Shown: one piece after another, positions 25,115-36,825 of the stretch
Layout of the letters: each line of letters begins with the position of its first letter
Numbering within the stretch: the first letter of the stretch is position 1
From: Delphinus delphis
Lineage: Eukaryota; Chordata; Mammalia; Artiodactyla; Delphinidae
DNA: 64,000 nt
Reading direction: 5' to 3'
NCBI RefSeq assembly: GCF_949987515.2
Contig: NC_082693.1
Span: 20,332,994 to 20,396,993, forward strand
The notes under the pieces: model-generated
What the model was told of the DNA's origin: nothing
Databases searched by the model: none
What the model saw: only the letters and a program-made list of their open reading frames with translations
Translations under genes and position numbers: made by a program

Positions 25115-25265
25115 TGCAGTGTTTCCCAAAGTTCCCTGAAGTGCAGGAACAGCTGGTGAGCTTGACAAAAACAGATCCTTGGACCCCAAACCAGACCTAC
25201 TGAAGCAAAGTTCACAGAGGGCATGTCTAGTAGGCTGCACACCTAACAGGCACCCAGGATGATTC
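25115..25265 (+). mobile_element. MER5A-like DNA transposon remnant
   Basis: Order gcagtgtttcccaaag ... ctggtgagcttgac ... cagacctactgaagc matches the short non-autonomous hAT element MER5A in sense orientation. No coding capacity. Confidence 0.55.
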
Positions 25266-25967
25266 TTATCCTCACAGAAGTGGCGAGAACTACGGGTAGA
25301 AGTAAATCAAGTCCAGCCTCAATTAAAATGGATGATTGCCCATTTCACCCTGAGTGTAGCTCTCCCATTGCAGAGCGGTCATTCAACTCGAGAGGTTAAA
25401 ACCTGGCTGTCTTGGCGAGTGCACACAGCTGTCTTGCCAAGACACTAGACTAGCTGAAGTGATCAGTTTGGGATCAAAAGTTAAATACTTTACATCTAAA
25501 TGACATAACAGATACGTACAGAACATATGTTTTTCCAGTGTATGTAACTGTAAGAGCATTTGCTTCACCCAAATATCCCCTTCATCTTAATGCATTGGAA
25601 AGAGAAAATAACTACCAGAATATGGCAGCAGAGATGGGGAAAGCCAGATTGTGTTTATCTTGTTTTTGAAAAATTTTATTGTGCAATTTTGCATTACCCC
25701 CACAGCCCTGGGGGACGCTTCTGAGTTTCCTTCAAACTCCTCGAGAATACCATTCCTCAGACACTAAGGAACTGGTGGTATCGCATGTTTATCCTTTTGA
25801 AAGTCCTTCATAAAATGATTGGTGTGTGTCTTCATGGGTGACAAATAACGTCCCTCAACGAATGATACATTAACTTTGCAAGAAAAGGGAAATGTTGAGT
25901 GGCTATCTGTGAATTCAAACAGTGTAGACAGTGAAGCGAGGAAAGGCGGGTCAAGAAAATGTATATT

Positions 25968-26175
25968 GGGCTTCCCTGGTGGCGCAGTGGTTGAGAGTCC
26001 GCCTGCCGATGCAAGGGACACAGGTTCGTGCCCCGGTCCGGGAAGATCCCACATGCCGCGGAGCGGCTGGGCCCGTGAGCCATGGCCGCTGAGCCTGCGC
26101 GTCCGGAGCCTGTGCTCCGCAAGGGGAGAAGCCACGACAGTGAGAGGCCCGCGTACAGCAAAAAAAATCAAAAAG
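25968..26175 (+). mobile_element. CHR short-form SINE with TSD
   Basis: Full-length copy from gggcttccctggtggcgc to gcccgcgtacagc plus an A-rich tail. TSD gaaaatgtatatt at 25955-25967, and gaaaacgtatatt at 26176-26188 (one difference). Confidence 0.95.
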
Positions 26176-26274
26176 GAAAACGTATATTACCAGTGTAACG
26201 AGATTCACTTTGGGACCCCAAATGAACAACTAACCAATTAATCACTTCGGAGCTGGAATCGTGCAGACTGGCCA

Positions 26275-26890
26275 GATTTATCTGCCTCCTTGCCCTTCAA
26301 AACCCTTCAGAGGCTCAGAGGATCAAGCTCAAACTACTTAGCCTGGCACAGGAAGTGCTCTGTGGATCCCGCTTTCTCCTTTCTCTTCATCTTCTTTCAG
26401 TCCTAAACTCCACTTATGATTCAGCAGCAGTAACCCCTTGTAGGTTCCTGTAAGGATATTTCCCACGCCTTGCTCGTGCACCACCTCTATCTGGAGTTGC
26501 TGCCTTAGCTCCTGTCTTTAGGATCTAGCTTAGGGGTCATCTTCTTGAAGAAGACATCCCTCCTCTGTACTCCGTCTTTGTCATTGAAATAATTGGTGTC
26601 ACGAAGCTGATTGGCTTTTTTTTTTTTTTTTTTTTTGCGGTACACGGGCCTCTCACTGTTGTGGCCTCTCCCGTTGCGGAGCACAGGCTCCGGATGCGCA
26701 GGCTCAGCGGCCATGGCTCACGGGCCCAGCCGCTCTGCAGCATGTGGGATCTTCCCGGACCGGGGCACGAACCCGTGTTCCCTGAATCGGCAGGCGGACT
26801 CTCAACCACTGCGCCACCAGGGAAGCCCCCCTGATGGGCTTTTATGCCCGCAACGCCCAGTACAGAGCCTAGCCCATGGAAGGTTCTTAA
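26275..26890 (+). repeat. L2 LINE 3' part, split by a SINE
   Basis: Shows caagctcaaactacttagcc and gaagaagacatccctcc (degraded ORF2 end), and after the SINE cccagtacagagcctagccc. Ancient and non-coding. Confidence 0.55.
26620..26830 (-). mobile_element. CHR short-form SINE (antisense) with TSD
   Basis: Poly(T), then gcggtacacgggcctctcac ... ccaccagggaagccc. TSD ctgattggctttt at 26607-26619, and ctgatgggctttt at 26831-26843. Inserted in the L2. Confidence 0.95.
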
Positions 26891-26894
26891 AAAG

Positions 26895-28740
26895 ACGGCT
26901 CTGGACTAAAAGAATCTTCATCAATCTCTAGAGCGTTTGTGAGCAGTTGAAATGATGAGACCAGATCATCCCTCCCAATAGTGTTTTCTGTTGTCTGCTG
27001 TCCTTCAGAAATGACCACAGTAATTTTTTCTTCCAGCCTCGGAGAGCCCAGCAGTACAAACAAACACTCCATGCACTTCTGATAGAATATATTCTTTGGT
27101 ATGCAACGTGATTCTTTTTCTGCCTATTACGTGTATGTTGAAAAAATTAGTTGCACCTTTTCCTTTCGAGGTGCTTAGAAACCATGTTGTTTCACATACA
27201 AAGGCCTATAGAGCAATGCCCACTGCACTCTGAATGAGGCCTTTGTTCTCAGTGCTGTTTTGGTAGGAAATGGTTGCTATTTAGGTCTCCAAGAGGGAAT
27301 ATAAACTATGCTCACCTAATCAAACAGACCAGTAAATGCAGCAGTTAATCTGACAACTTAAAATTCCTGAGCTGCATTCTGAGAAACAATCTAACACCAA
27401 CGATCATTTAAAGCCTATGTAAATCATAAGCCTTTTGGTGACTAAGAGGTTTATTGTATTTTATTTCATTTCATTTTATTAATTACTGCAAACGCCTGTT
27501 TCTAAATCATATTTCAGCTTGGAGATTCCTTGCTGGTGGAAAAGATAAGAAATCACGTTGGAAAATACAGCATGAAAGCCGACAAATACCATCCGTTATC
27601 CGGATGTCTAGAGAGGAGGGAGATGGGACGGGTGAAGATATAAAAGGGAAGCGTGACGCTATCATACTGGTGCTCTAGAAAGGAGAAGTGATCCTGAGGA
27701 CAGGAGAAACTCGAGTGCATGTCTGGGATGCCTAAGGAGCTAGCTGGCCCATTGTTCTGTCTTTTCAGATAGTTACTTCAAATTAATCTGCCCTGTGGTT
27801 ACAAAAGAAAAAGCAGTACCTGTTTGTTCAAGTTATTTACAATGCCCTCACAAAGTCACCTTGAAGGTTTAGTCACCACTTGAGGAACAAAAGCACTGAA
27901 ACAATACGTGCATGAAAAACAAAAAATCCACCTTGTTCTTAAAGGTCACATACAATGATAGTTTAAACCCAAGCAACAACAGCAAAAAGATCTCTTTGTT
28001 TGAGGGATGGGATATAAATATCACCATTTAGATCCTACCTGTTTGCTAACCATGGCAATAGCCTCTTAAAACTATGTCCTTGCAATATATCAGGGAGCAG
28101 AGCCCAACATGCACACAGCATGTATTAAAAGCTCTATCTGAACTATTTCTTCCCTCTTGAAAAAAAAAATCTAGGGTTTCTGGTTTTTAAAGGAGCCATT
28201 GTCGCTTCTGGTAGAATGTTTATTTTACCGTCTGCACAGCGGAGGGCATTTCACCTATAAAGAGTGATTATAGAGCACTGGGGCGATTTGAATACTCTAA
28301 TCAATGCTAGTTAAAGTAGGAATAAATAAACTTTCATGGCACCAGGTTTCCTACCCTTCATGGAAATTATTGTTAATTTATTGAATCAATAATCTTAAAA
28401 CAATAAATTATGATGCCCTTTGTTTTACTAAGCCCTTCTTGCAGTGTGTTAAAAGCCAGGGCTTTATAAATATTGCAACAGGCGGGGAGGAGGTTTTTTA
28501 ACCAAGCCTTTGTATGTGGCCGGTTATGCAAGAGATTCACTATAAAAGTGAAACGTGTATGTGTGTGGTGGAGGTAGGTGGGATGAATTGAACATGAGTA
28601 GACACTAATAATAATAACAATAATAATCCCTATACTATTTAAAGTGACTGAGCAAGGATGTTGGATTCTTCTTCTCATTAACTCTGTCACTGTTTGAGAT
28701 GATTTGGTTTCACCCTTCAGCTGTTCAATAATTATTACTT
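26895..28740. other. Unique non-coding DNA
   Basis: No repeat I can name and no supported exon. The part 28130-28360 is free of obvious repeats and moderately GC-mixed. It would be a reasonable place to test for conservation, but nothing in the sequence itself shows function. Confidence 0.45.
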
Positions 28741-28745
28741 ATAAA

Positions 28746-28915
28746 AGCATATTTATTGCAAATCAAGGAGAAAGATTTGGGGTTGGTACAGGCTGGAAGT
28801 TGCCTGTCCAGAAGGAATCCTTGTCCTCAGTATTTTTCTCTTAGCCACATTCCCAGGTTTTCATCTGTTCTCCACTAAAACCCTTAGGAAAACCAAAACT
28901 CCTGGATTTACCAGG
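28746..28915 (-). repeat. Arm 1 of a 170-bp inverted duplication
   Basis: Its reverse complement aligns without gaps to 32101-32270 with about five differences in 170 positions (about 97%). It is not a repeat family I recognise. Its right end overlaps the 5' junction of the L1 that follows. Confidence 0.9.
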
Positions 28916-29221
28916 GGGTAAGAGGGGGAGGGATAAATTGAGAGATTGGGATTGACATATACACACCACTCTATATAAAATAGATCACTAATAAAGACCT
29001 ACTGTAGAGCACAGGGAACTCTACTCAAAACTCTGTAATGGCCTATATGGGAAAAGAATCTAAAAAAGAGTGGACATATGTATATGTATAACTGAGTCAC
29101 TTTGCTGTACAGCAGAAACTAACACAACATTGCAAATCAACTATACTCCAATAAAAAAGAAAATAGGTAAATAAAATGTACAATTCAGAGGTTTTTAGTA
29201 AAACAAAACAAAATGAAACAA
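28909..29221 (+). mobile_element. 5'-truncated L1 3' UTR with TSD
   Basis: Runs from taccagggggtaagaggg through agcacagggaactctac and ctgagtcactttgctgtac to ctatactccaataaaaaag, then an A-rich tail up to 29221. A perfect 14-bp TSD, aaaactcctggatt, lies at 28895-28908 and 29222-29235. The sequence after the usual L1 end (from about 29160) may be a small 3' transduction or a worn tail. Confidence 0.85.
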
Positions 29222-29239
29222 AAAACTCCTGGATTCATT

Positions 29240-30240
29240 TTGAATTTCACATCTCCTACTCGCCTGACTTCTTAAGGATAAGATAGAGTGCCTCAAATGG
29301 TGCCTGGCGCACGGCTGACTAACGCAAATAGGTTTCCTCTCTGGGGCCATCCTGGGACTGCTTCTCCACCCCACACATGTTTAACAGGTCATAAGAACTG
29401 TATCCTTGAAATCTTTCTTAGTTTTCTCATTATGTTTTTACCTTTCATAGCAATCAAAGTATCTTTGGGGTAGCTATTCATCCTGTTACAAAACTGTACC
29501 CAAATGCAAAGTCTCTGGCTTTAAAAAATAAAATATAATGGAGAAAAGTGCACATTTGGGGTAATATCTGCAGATGAGGCATTACTGTAGAAGCGATGTC
29601 CCAGAAGCTCCTAATATCCAAAGCTTTCTGTATAGATTAAGCTCCTCTAATGGCTCTATAGCTACTATGTACAATTATCTGCCGGCTAACAGCATCCCTT
29701 AAAACAGACGTCAGGGATCTTTGAAGCCGAGCTCTGCATACCTTAATTACGGAACCAATTTGGGACACTATTTGTTCCAACATTTTGTAAAGGCCTTCCC
29801 TAGATTATAAGAACACATCGAATTCAGGATTATTTTTTTGTGCTTGGAGACTACAGAATTGAATGCAGGCAGTAGGCATGGCCCCCCAGGGTGCTGGCAT
29901 TTACCACCACATTCTACGGGGGCGGGGGGGGGGCGGTTTTACAGTTTTTGTTACAGGGCTGACCTAAAATCAGAAATATTATTCCCTGGAGCTGAACCTG
30001 TGACAGAAGTTCCCAGTCCTTGGGATCCAACTCTGACGATGGGACTGTAATAATTTAGCACCTGAAGGGCCCAACAGGGAAACTAGAAGCTGACCATGTG
30101 TTCCATTAGTCATTGGTATACTGCTTTGAGGAATTCCCTGTGAGTTCAGTAAAATTTCAAGGAATCTTCCTGGGATTCTGAAGAGTTCAAGAGATGCACC
30201 TGGACCAAAGGTGGGAAAGGAAACCCAATACGTGTTGAAT
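29240..30240. other. Unique non-coding DNA
   Basis: No gene or named repeat. A G-run (gggggcggggggggggcgg) at about 29919-29937 is the only marked feature. Confidence 0.5.
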
Positions 30241-30261
30241 ACCTGCAATAAGCCAGAAGTG

Positions 30262-30587
30262 GGGACTTCCCGGGTGGCACAGTGGTAAGAATCCGCCTGC
30301 CCATGCAGGAGACACAGGTTCGGGCCCTGGCCCGGGAGAATCCCACATGCTGTGGAGCAACTAAGCCTGTGTGCCACAACTGCTGAGCCTGCAAGCCACA
30401 ACTACTGAGCCCGTGTGCCACAACTACTGAAGCCTGCACGTCTAGAGCCTGTGCTCCCAACAGGAGAAGCCACCGCAGTGAGAAGCCTGAGCACCGCAAA
30501 GAGGAGTGGCCCCCGCTAGCCACAACCAGAGAAAAAGCCCACGTACAGCAACGAAGACCCAACGCAGCCAAGGAAAAAAATAAAAAA
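30262..30587 (+). mobile_element. CHR long-form SINE with TSD
   Basis: Reads gggacttcccgggtggcac ... cccaacgcagccaagg plus an A-rich tail. TSD agccagaagtg at 30251-30261 and 30588-30598. Body diverged from other long-form copies. Confidence 0.92.
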
Positions 30588-30904
30588 AGCCAGAAGTGAT
30601 GCTAATCTAACCACATCCTTCTAGAGCTCAACATTGGCAGAGGCCCTCAGTCTGATCCACTTGGAAGAGATGCTCCAAGCAAGGAAATTCCTGGACCAGG
30701 TGTGCTTTACAGGAAGGCTATGGTTAAAGGAAGGATTCTAGCCCAGTCCTAAATATATATTCCCAAAGCAGATCAAGGGCTCCTGGAATCTGGTTGCAGA
30801 ATAAGGAAGAATCGACTCCATGGGTATTAATTACATTCAACTGCTAACAAGACTACTCAGTCAGTAAGGACTGGCTATAATAAACATAAGAGGATGGATA
30901 GTAC

Positions 30905-31115
30905 GTACTTGCTACTACGTGGCAAGCACTACCACTGGTGACGTGCGTCTGTGTGTGTATGATTTCATTAGTTCTCACAACAACTCTTTAACTAATGTGT
31001 TGCAGTCTCGATTTTAGAAACAAAGAATGGATATTCAGAGGGGTTGAGGGACTTGCCCAAGGTAACACAGTGGCAGAGCCATCAGTCACATCTGGGCCTT
31101 CTTCGATTCGAAGTC
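30905..31115 (-). repeat. MIR (antisense)
   Basis: Order ctacgtggcaagcac ... ttctcacaacaactcttt ... acttgcccaaggtaacac ... gtggcagagcc is the reverse of nearly a whole MIR. Confidence 0.55.
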
Positions 31116-31119
31116 CATC

Positions 31120-32090
31120 CTTATGTCACCAGGCCATGCAGACAGATGTCTCCTAAAATTATTTTGTCACTTCAGTCTGTGTATCTTCAGGGACTAGGTA
31201 ACTTTCTTAGAATTTTCTCTTTTACTCATAGAAATTAATCCAAACCTTGCCCTCATGGATATTCCACTCAAATTCTCATAAAGAAAGAATCAATATCCAT
31301 TAGGTACAGGATTGAAGGACTTCAGTGAATTCATTCATAAATGGGAAGGTTCGGTATTGATTTAACATTAGTGGGTCTATTAATATTAAATCTGATTAAT
31401 GGTGTTCTTCTGGCATCTTCTGGCATAGCCCTTTGAGGTTTGTTCTCTTCTCCTTAGTGATCAATGGAATGGATTCTCCCTTTTTGTTTGGTAAGAGATT
31501 CAGGCTAGCTCAAGAAATGGGAGGAGAGGTTATTATACGGTGAGATAAATAAAATACGATATATATATATACAATTATACACACAAAACATATTATATGT
31601 ACATATAATGTATTAAGTATATATACACACAAACACTGTATCTTGGGGGGCATCCAAGAACAGCCATACATCTGGGCTTCATGGCCAGATGTATCTAAGA
31701 TAGCTCTAGAAATTGAGTTATTTTTGTCACTTTGTGTTGTGGATACCAGGGCTCACTGCTCAACACCCCCGTCAGACTGAGGTTCTCATCCCCACTCAGG
31801 GAGTGTTGGTTTCTGGTGACTGGTAATTGGGTCCCTCTCCAGGAATCGCCCTTGGTGAAAAGGAGCCACCTAGCTCAAAGTTACTCATCCTCATGCAAGG
31901 ACTCGTCTCCGTGAGGGTGTAAAGGCTCTGCCTCTTGCTCTCTGGGGCCCACCTTTGATGTATCATTCTAGCTCCAGAGCTCCCACTGGATCAGATGAGG
32001 TTCTGTTGCCACTGCATCTGACTTGTCTCTCCCTCTGCCCAGTACTGCTTTTCTTTCTCCCTCATAGCTAATTTTCCAGAGAACTTTCCC
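31120..32090. other. Non-coding, AT-rich tract inside
   Basis: An AT-rich, partly (TA)n stretch lies at about 31557-31630. Otherwise unique with no supported gene. Confidence 0.5.
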
Positions 32091-32094
32091 CACT

Positions 32095-32121
32095 AAAACT
32101 CCTGGTAACTCCAGGAGTTTT
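32095..32121. repeat. Short perfect hairpin
   Basis: Stem aaaactcctgg (32095-32105) pairs perfectly with ccaggagtttt (32111-32121) around a 5-base loop. It lies on the left border of arm 2 of the inverted duplication and was probably created by that join. Confidence 0.8.
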
Positions 32122-32270
32122 GCTTTTCCTAAGGGTTTTAGTGGAGAACAGATGAAAACCTGGGAATGTGGCTAAGAGAAAAATACTGAGGACAAGTATT
32201 CGTTCTGGACAAGCAACTTCCAGCCTGTACCAACCCCAAATCTTTCTCCTTGATTTGCAATAAATATGCT
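32101..32270 (+). repeat. Arm 2 of a 170-bp inverted duplication
   Basis: Matches the reverse complement of 28746-28915 over 170 positions with no gaps. Similarity stops sharply at atgct on the right. There is no poly(A) and no TSD, so it does not look retrotransposed. Confidence 0.9.
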
Positions 32271-32509
32271 CATGCCTTCCTTAAAGCAAGTACTCAAAAA
32301 TGCCTTTCCTCTGCCCTTAAGTGATAGAAATCAGACCCAAACCTTCTTCTTCAGACTCATTTCCTGGGTTCTTTATTCTTGACATAGCTCTCCAGAATGT
32401 GAGTGGATTGTAATGTGTATAACACACTATTTGATCAAATAGACCATCGTCTGGACATATTGTTTCCAAATTTCAGCCAACTTTTGTTTCTCTGGGGTTG
32501 CCATGGTTA

Positions 32510-32595
32510 ACAGAAGATGCATTGGGCTTGGAATTAGAGAACCTAGGCCAAGTTTCTGCTCTACTATGAGCTGGGTGGTCCACAGTCATGTCTCA
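32510..32595 (+). repeat. Possible MIR fragment
   Basis: Order cattgggcttggaattag ... gtttctgctctactatgagctg has the layout of the MIR 5' half. Weak. Confidence 0.3.
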
Positions 32596-33104
32596 TGCAC
32601 CCAGCAGTTCTCAGTGGTAATTACATAGAGAGAATCGAAGACTCCATTCTACAGTAGGAGCTGAAACAGAGAAATTAATATAAGCCAGAGAAGCTAAGGG
32701 AACAGATGAAAAACAAGTTTGAAGCTACCTTCTCTTCTCTTGACCATTGAGTGCTACCCGTCCCCACCACGCTAGACAACTCTTCGGCTATTAGTGTATC
32801 TTCCACTATGATTTCCAAATTAGCATTTATTTCTGGGCTTCTAGATGGGTATACCAGGACCACTCAACACCACAGGATGAACATGCTCTCTGGAGCATCA
32901 ATTTTACCAGAATATACATTGAGAAAAATATGTAAAATAAAATGTGTCCAGCTATGGCTCAAAAGTGCTACATTTGAGAATGAAGTACCTGCTTCTGGCA
33001 TTCCACACTGTATCCTTTCAATCACCTCCGATGACATCTGCTCTAGTGAAGGACAGCTCTCATGCAAGTTCACAACATCCCAGCCTGAGTGCCCACCCCA
33101 TCTG

Positions 33105-33440
33105 TAATTTTTCTGTCTCAAGCCCTTTCCCCAAACCACCAGTGCTTTATCAAGCTGCCAGAAGGGCAGACCCAGAAGTGCAGGAGAGCTAATGTCCTTG
33201 GGCAGAATCCACAGCTAATGAGGGGTAAGTACCCCAGCCCCTGTCCTTCAGAGGAACAGTCCTAAGGCGCAATATACATGGTTCTGCAGAGGGTTGAGCC
33301 CCAGTGCCTGCAGGAAGAAGGTCAGTGATGCGTCCTTTACTGCCTCTCTTCCTTCCTTGCCCACTCTCCCACCTCTCTCACCTTCCAAATAAACTACCTG
33401 TACCCAAGTCCTTGTCTCAGGCTCTGCTTCTGGGCTTAAG
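33105..33440 (+). mobile_element. Possible LTR fragment
   Basis: Around 33386-33435 the order ccaaataaactacctgtacc then ccttgtctcaggctctgctt resembles the polyadenylation end of old mammalian LTRs. The 5' border is unclear and no TSD was found. Confidence 0.35.
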
Positions 33441-33449
33441 GGCAGCCAG

Positions 33450-35460
33450 CTGGTTGGAAGAATGGACTTGAGCTACACTTGCCCAGCACTTTACAATAAA
33501 CTAAAGAGATGCAATTGTATGCTTAAGGACGTTGAACTGCCAACAGATATATGATAGACTGGAAAGCAGCATTCTCATCTACTAAATTTTAAAAGATGTC
33601 AAAAAGTTTCTCTCTTATGGTAGCTACTTTGGACCACGCTCTAAACTGCAATCTATTCTTCTCTCTGATTAAGGATCTAGGGTAGAAAAAATAGAATAAT
33701 TCTAATCTTAATTATCAATATTCACCACTCATATGACCTATCAGGAGTTAATCATAACTGAATTGTCATTGCCAAGTCTACCAAACTGCATTTCAGCAGG
33801 TGGGGCTTAGGGATGTTTAAGTGTTTGTTTCACTTCGTTACTTTACTCGCTATGAGGCTGAAGGAGGACCATGTTACAAGGAGCCTCTGCCCTATTTCTC
33901 AGGCAAAAGAAAATGCAAGGCTGATTCAGTAACGTGGGCAACCGTGGCTATATGAGCCACATTATCATAAAATTAACTTCCCTGAAAATCTGACCAAAAA
34001 GCTATATACACAGGGCACATTGCTGCTCGTCCCTAGAGGATTTCAGGAACCATCGCTTAATTTAAAAACTACCATCACAATTAAGCCTCTTCCTAAACAT
34101 AAAAAATACTCATCGCATCCCAATTACATATATATGTATTTGGACACTCTGTCCCTTATTGATCATTTGTCTTGGGGAAAGATGGGTAAAACATTGTTGA
34201 CGCTATTTCAAGGTGAAACTGAAGAAAGGAGGTGAACGAAAGGAAATTAGTGGCTGGTTTTTAACTCTTCGTTGTGTGATAGAATTTCAATTTATATCCA
34301 TTAAACTATTCCTCAGGATGCCCTGTGCCAGATTATCTGATTCATCATCCTTCACTTAATCTTGTAATCTGCATTGTATAAATTAGGGTCTTCTTTAAGT
34401 TTTATGAGAGAGATTTAAGTACTGACTTTGGCAAGGCATGTAGGTCGCTTTTGCTCTACTGAAGTTCAAGAAAAACGGTACTGTTTGTACAAGACTTCCA
34501 TCCTCATCCTCACTGGCTTGAATTTTGTTTTGTTTGGAGAGAAGTGACAAACAAAACCCTCTATCAAAAGCGATGAGGAAGTCACAGTTTACAATAGCTC
34601 CTCTTTTAAAAATTTAACATTGTTACTTTAATTCCTTTTATGGTCAGTGATGCGTGCACCCCTGCATCCTCTGAATGTGGAAGACTTAGTGGTGAAATCA
34701 AATTGAGGCCCTGTTGTTGAGATCAGGCAACAAATTAATGGTCTGGTTATGGACATATTGTGTGTGTTCTGTGAACTTGTAAATTAGGGATAGATTGCTT
34801 TTGTCTTATCCTCTTTAAAATACAGAGACTGGACCCAAACACTGCTATTTGATGACCAAAAAAAATAAAAAGAAGCACAGCCACACTACTGTCATTCATC
34901 CAGCTGCTTCCAGCATGTGCTGATTTCATGCAGTGTCCAAATAATGACCCTTCTCAAACCTGGGGGATGGAATAAAATGGGTGACATGATAAACTCTACT
35001 GAATCACACCTCTCCTGTGTTCTAGTAGTTTGAATCCATCGCCAGAAACCATGTGTCCTTGGCATCAACGGGTTCAGGAAGAATTATACAAATTACTCTG
35101 ACTTTATTTTTCCCTCTTTGAAATGAAGGAGAATTCATTAGAATCTTGGTGTTTATACAAGAATATGTCATTCATATTGACGTACACCTGAACATAAACA
35201 CTTTTTTTTTCACTGAGAGCAGTTTGAAAATGGTAATGTTCCATGTAAATGTACTTATAATTTTGTTTCTGGGATGTTTCACTGCCTTGTTGGTAGTTAT
35301 GTGTTAACATTTCTTGCAAGCCTACTTGATGTGAATTGATCTATAGTTTGTACAGTTCCCGTACCACCCTCTGCTAAAAGGCAGTACAGAGTTTTCCAGC
35401 TCAAGCCACTGAGGGAACAGTAAGGGTACATAGTTCTGGGGTGTAGTGACAGATTATGTG
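33450..35460. other. Unique non-coding DNA
   Basis: No named repeat and no supported exon on either strand. Short open frames are chance-sized. Confidence 0.5.
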
Positions 35461-35479
35461 ATCTTTTAAAAAATATAGG

Positions 35480-35806
35480 GGACTTCACTGGTGGTGCAAT
35501 GGTTAAGAATCAGCCTGCCAATGCAAGAGACATGGGTTCGAGCCCTGGTCCAGAAAAATCCCACATGCCACGGAGCAACTAAGCCCGTGCGCCACAACTA
35601 CCGAGCCTGCCCTCTAGAGCTCACAAGCCACCACTACTGAAGCCCACACGCCTAGCGCCCGTGCTCTGCAACAAGAGAAGCCGCTGCAATGAGAAGCCTG
35701 CGCACTGCAATGAAGAGTAGCCCCCGCTCGCCGCAACTAGAGAAAGCCCGCGTGCAGCAACGAAGACCCAACACGGCCAAAGTTAATTAATTAATTAATT
35801 AATTAT
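35480..35806 (+). mobile_element. CHR long-form SINE with TSD
   Basis: Reads gggacttcactggtggtgc ... cccaacacggccaaag, then an (ATTA)n tail. TSD ttttaaaaaatatagg before, and ttttaaaacgtatagg after from about 35806 (two differences). Confidence 0.92.
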
Positions 35807-35854
35807 TTTAAAACGTATAGGATTTGACACAGACTTCAATAAGAAGTATATTCT

Positions 35855-36054
35855 GGGCTTCCCTGGTGGCTCAGTGGTTGAGAGCCCGCCTGCCGGTACA
35901 GGGGACACGGGTTCGTGCCCCGGTCCGGGAAGATCCCACATGCCGCGGACCAGCTGGGCCCGTGAACCATGGCCGCTGAGCCTGCGCGTCCGGAGCCTGT
36001 GCTCCGCAACGGGAGAGGCCACAACAGTGAGAGGCCGGCAAAAAAAAAAAAAAA
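35855..36054 (+). mobile_element. CHR short-form SINE with TSD
   Basis: Reads gggcttccctggtggctc ... gagaggccggc plus poly(A). The usual cgcgtaccgc before the tail is shortened to ggc. TSD agaagtatattct at 35842-35854, and agaagcatattct at 36055-36067. Confidence 0.95.
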
Positions 36055-36069
36055 AGAAGCATATTCTAA

Positions 36070-36260
36070 TGTAACTCATTCATTGATTCATTCATTGCTC
36101 AAACACTTACCACCTATTGTGTGATCCAACTATGTATGCCTGGGGAGTTTCAAAGTAACCAAGACACATTACTCTTTAAGAACTCATGGTCCAGTGAGGA
36201 GGGAAGGTCAACAGTCACAATCAGAGAGATAAGGCTCATATAAGATGCACAAAGGGCTAG
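36070..36260 (-). repeat. L2 3' end (antisense)
   Basis: Starts tcattcattgattcattcat, then a worn caaacacttaccacctattgtg and taagaactcatggtccag, the reverse of the L2 3' UTR. Confidence 0.5.
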
Positions 36261-36721
36261 AAATATGGATGACGGATGACGAGGCAGTTGTATTTTATAG
36301 TTCCAGGAGAAAATGAACCTGATTTCCATTGCTTCAAATCCACGTGGCCTTCCTTGGAAATATCTTCTCGGTAAATTAAGAGAATTCAATAAAAAGTTCT
36401 ACCTTTTTAGACTCTGATGCTCCAGTGCAGGGAAGAAAAAGAAAATGATCTATTTTTGCTCACATGGCTGCTTGATGGGCCATCATCTTGGTCAGAGTCA
36501 ACTCTGCAGCATAACTCACAGTTCTTATCTCTGCAGCTGCACACAGGGCTCTGAATGTTCACACAGGGAAGCAAACCGATGATGGAAATCTCTTTCTAAC
36601 AGAAATGTAGGCTAGATGAACTTTCTGTTACTTTAGATTTATTCTCCTTTTTGGAGGCAAATTCTAAGAAGGATGGATTATAGGCTCCTTGAAAGACCCT
36701 CATTTTACAGAGAGCATTTGA

Positions 36722-36825
36722 AAAAGACTAGAAGGTGGGGGGAAGTAGGGAAAAAGGAAGGAAAAAAGGGAGAGAGAGAGAGGGAGGGAGGGATGGCAGG
36801 AAGGAGAGAAGAAGAAATAAAGGCA
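36722..36825 (+). repeat. Purine-rich (GA/GGA) tract
   Basis: About 100 bases are nearly all A or G, including ggaaggaaaaaagggagaga and gggagggaggg. Low-complexity DNA of a type that can form triplexes. Confidence 0.85.

Noticed and set aside
25968..26175. Functional tRNA gene inside a SINE
   Set aside because: Only the A and B boxes resemble tRNA-Glu. The cloverleaf cannot be completed and the copy has SINE tail and TSD. The same applies to all other SINE copies.
36722..36825. Purine tract as a regulatory element
   Set aside because: Low-complexity GA repeats of this kind are common. No associated promoter or binding-site cluster is seen.
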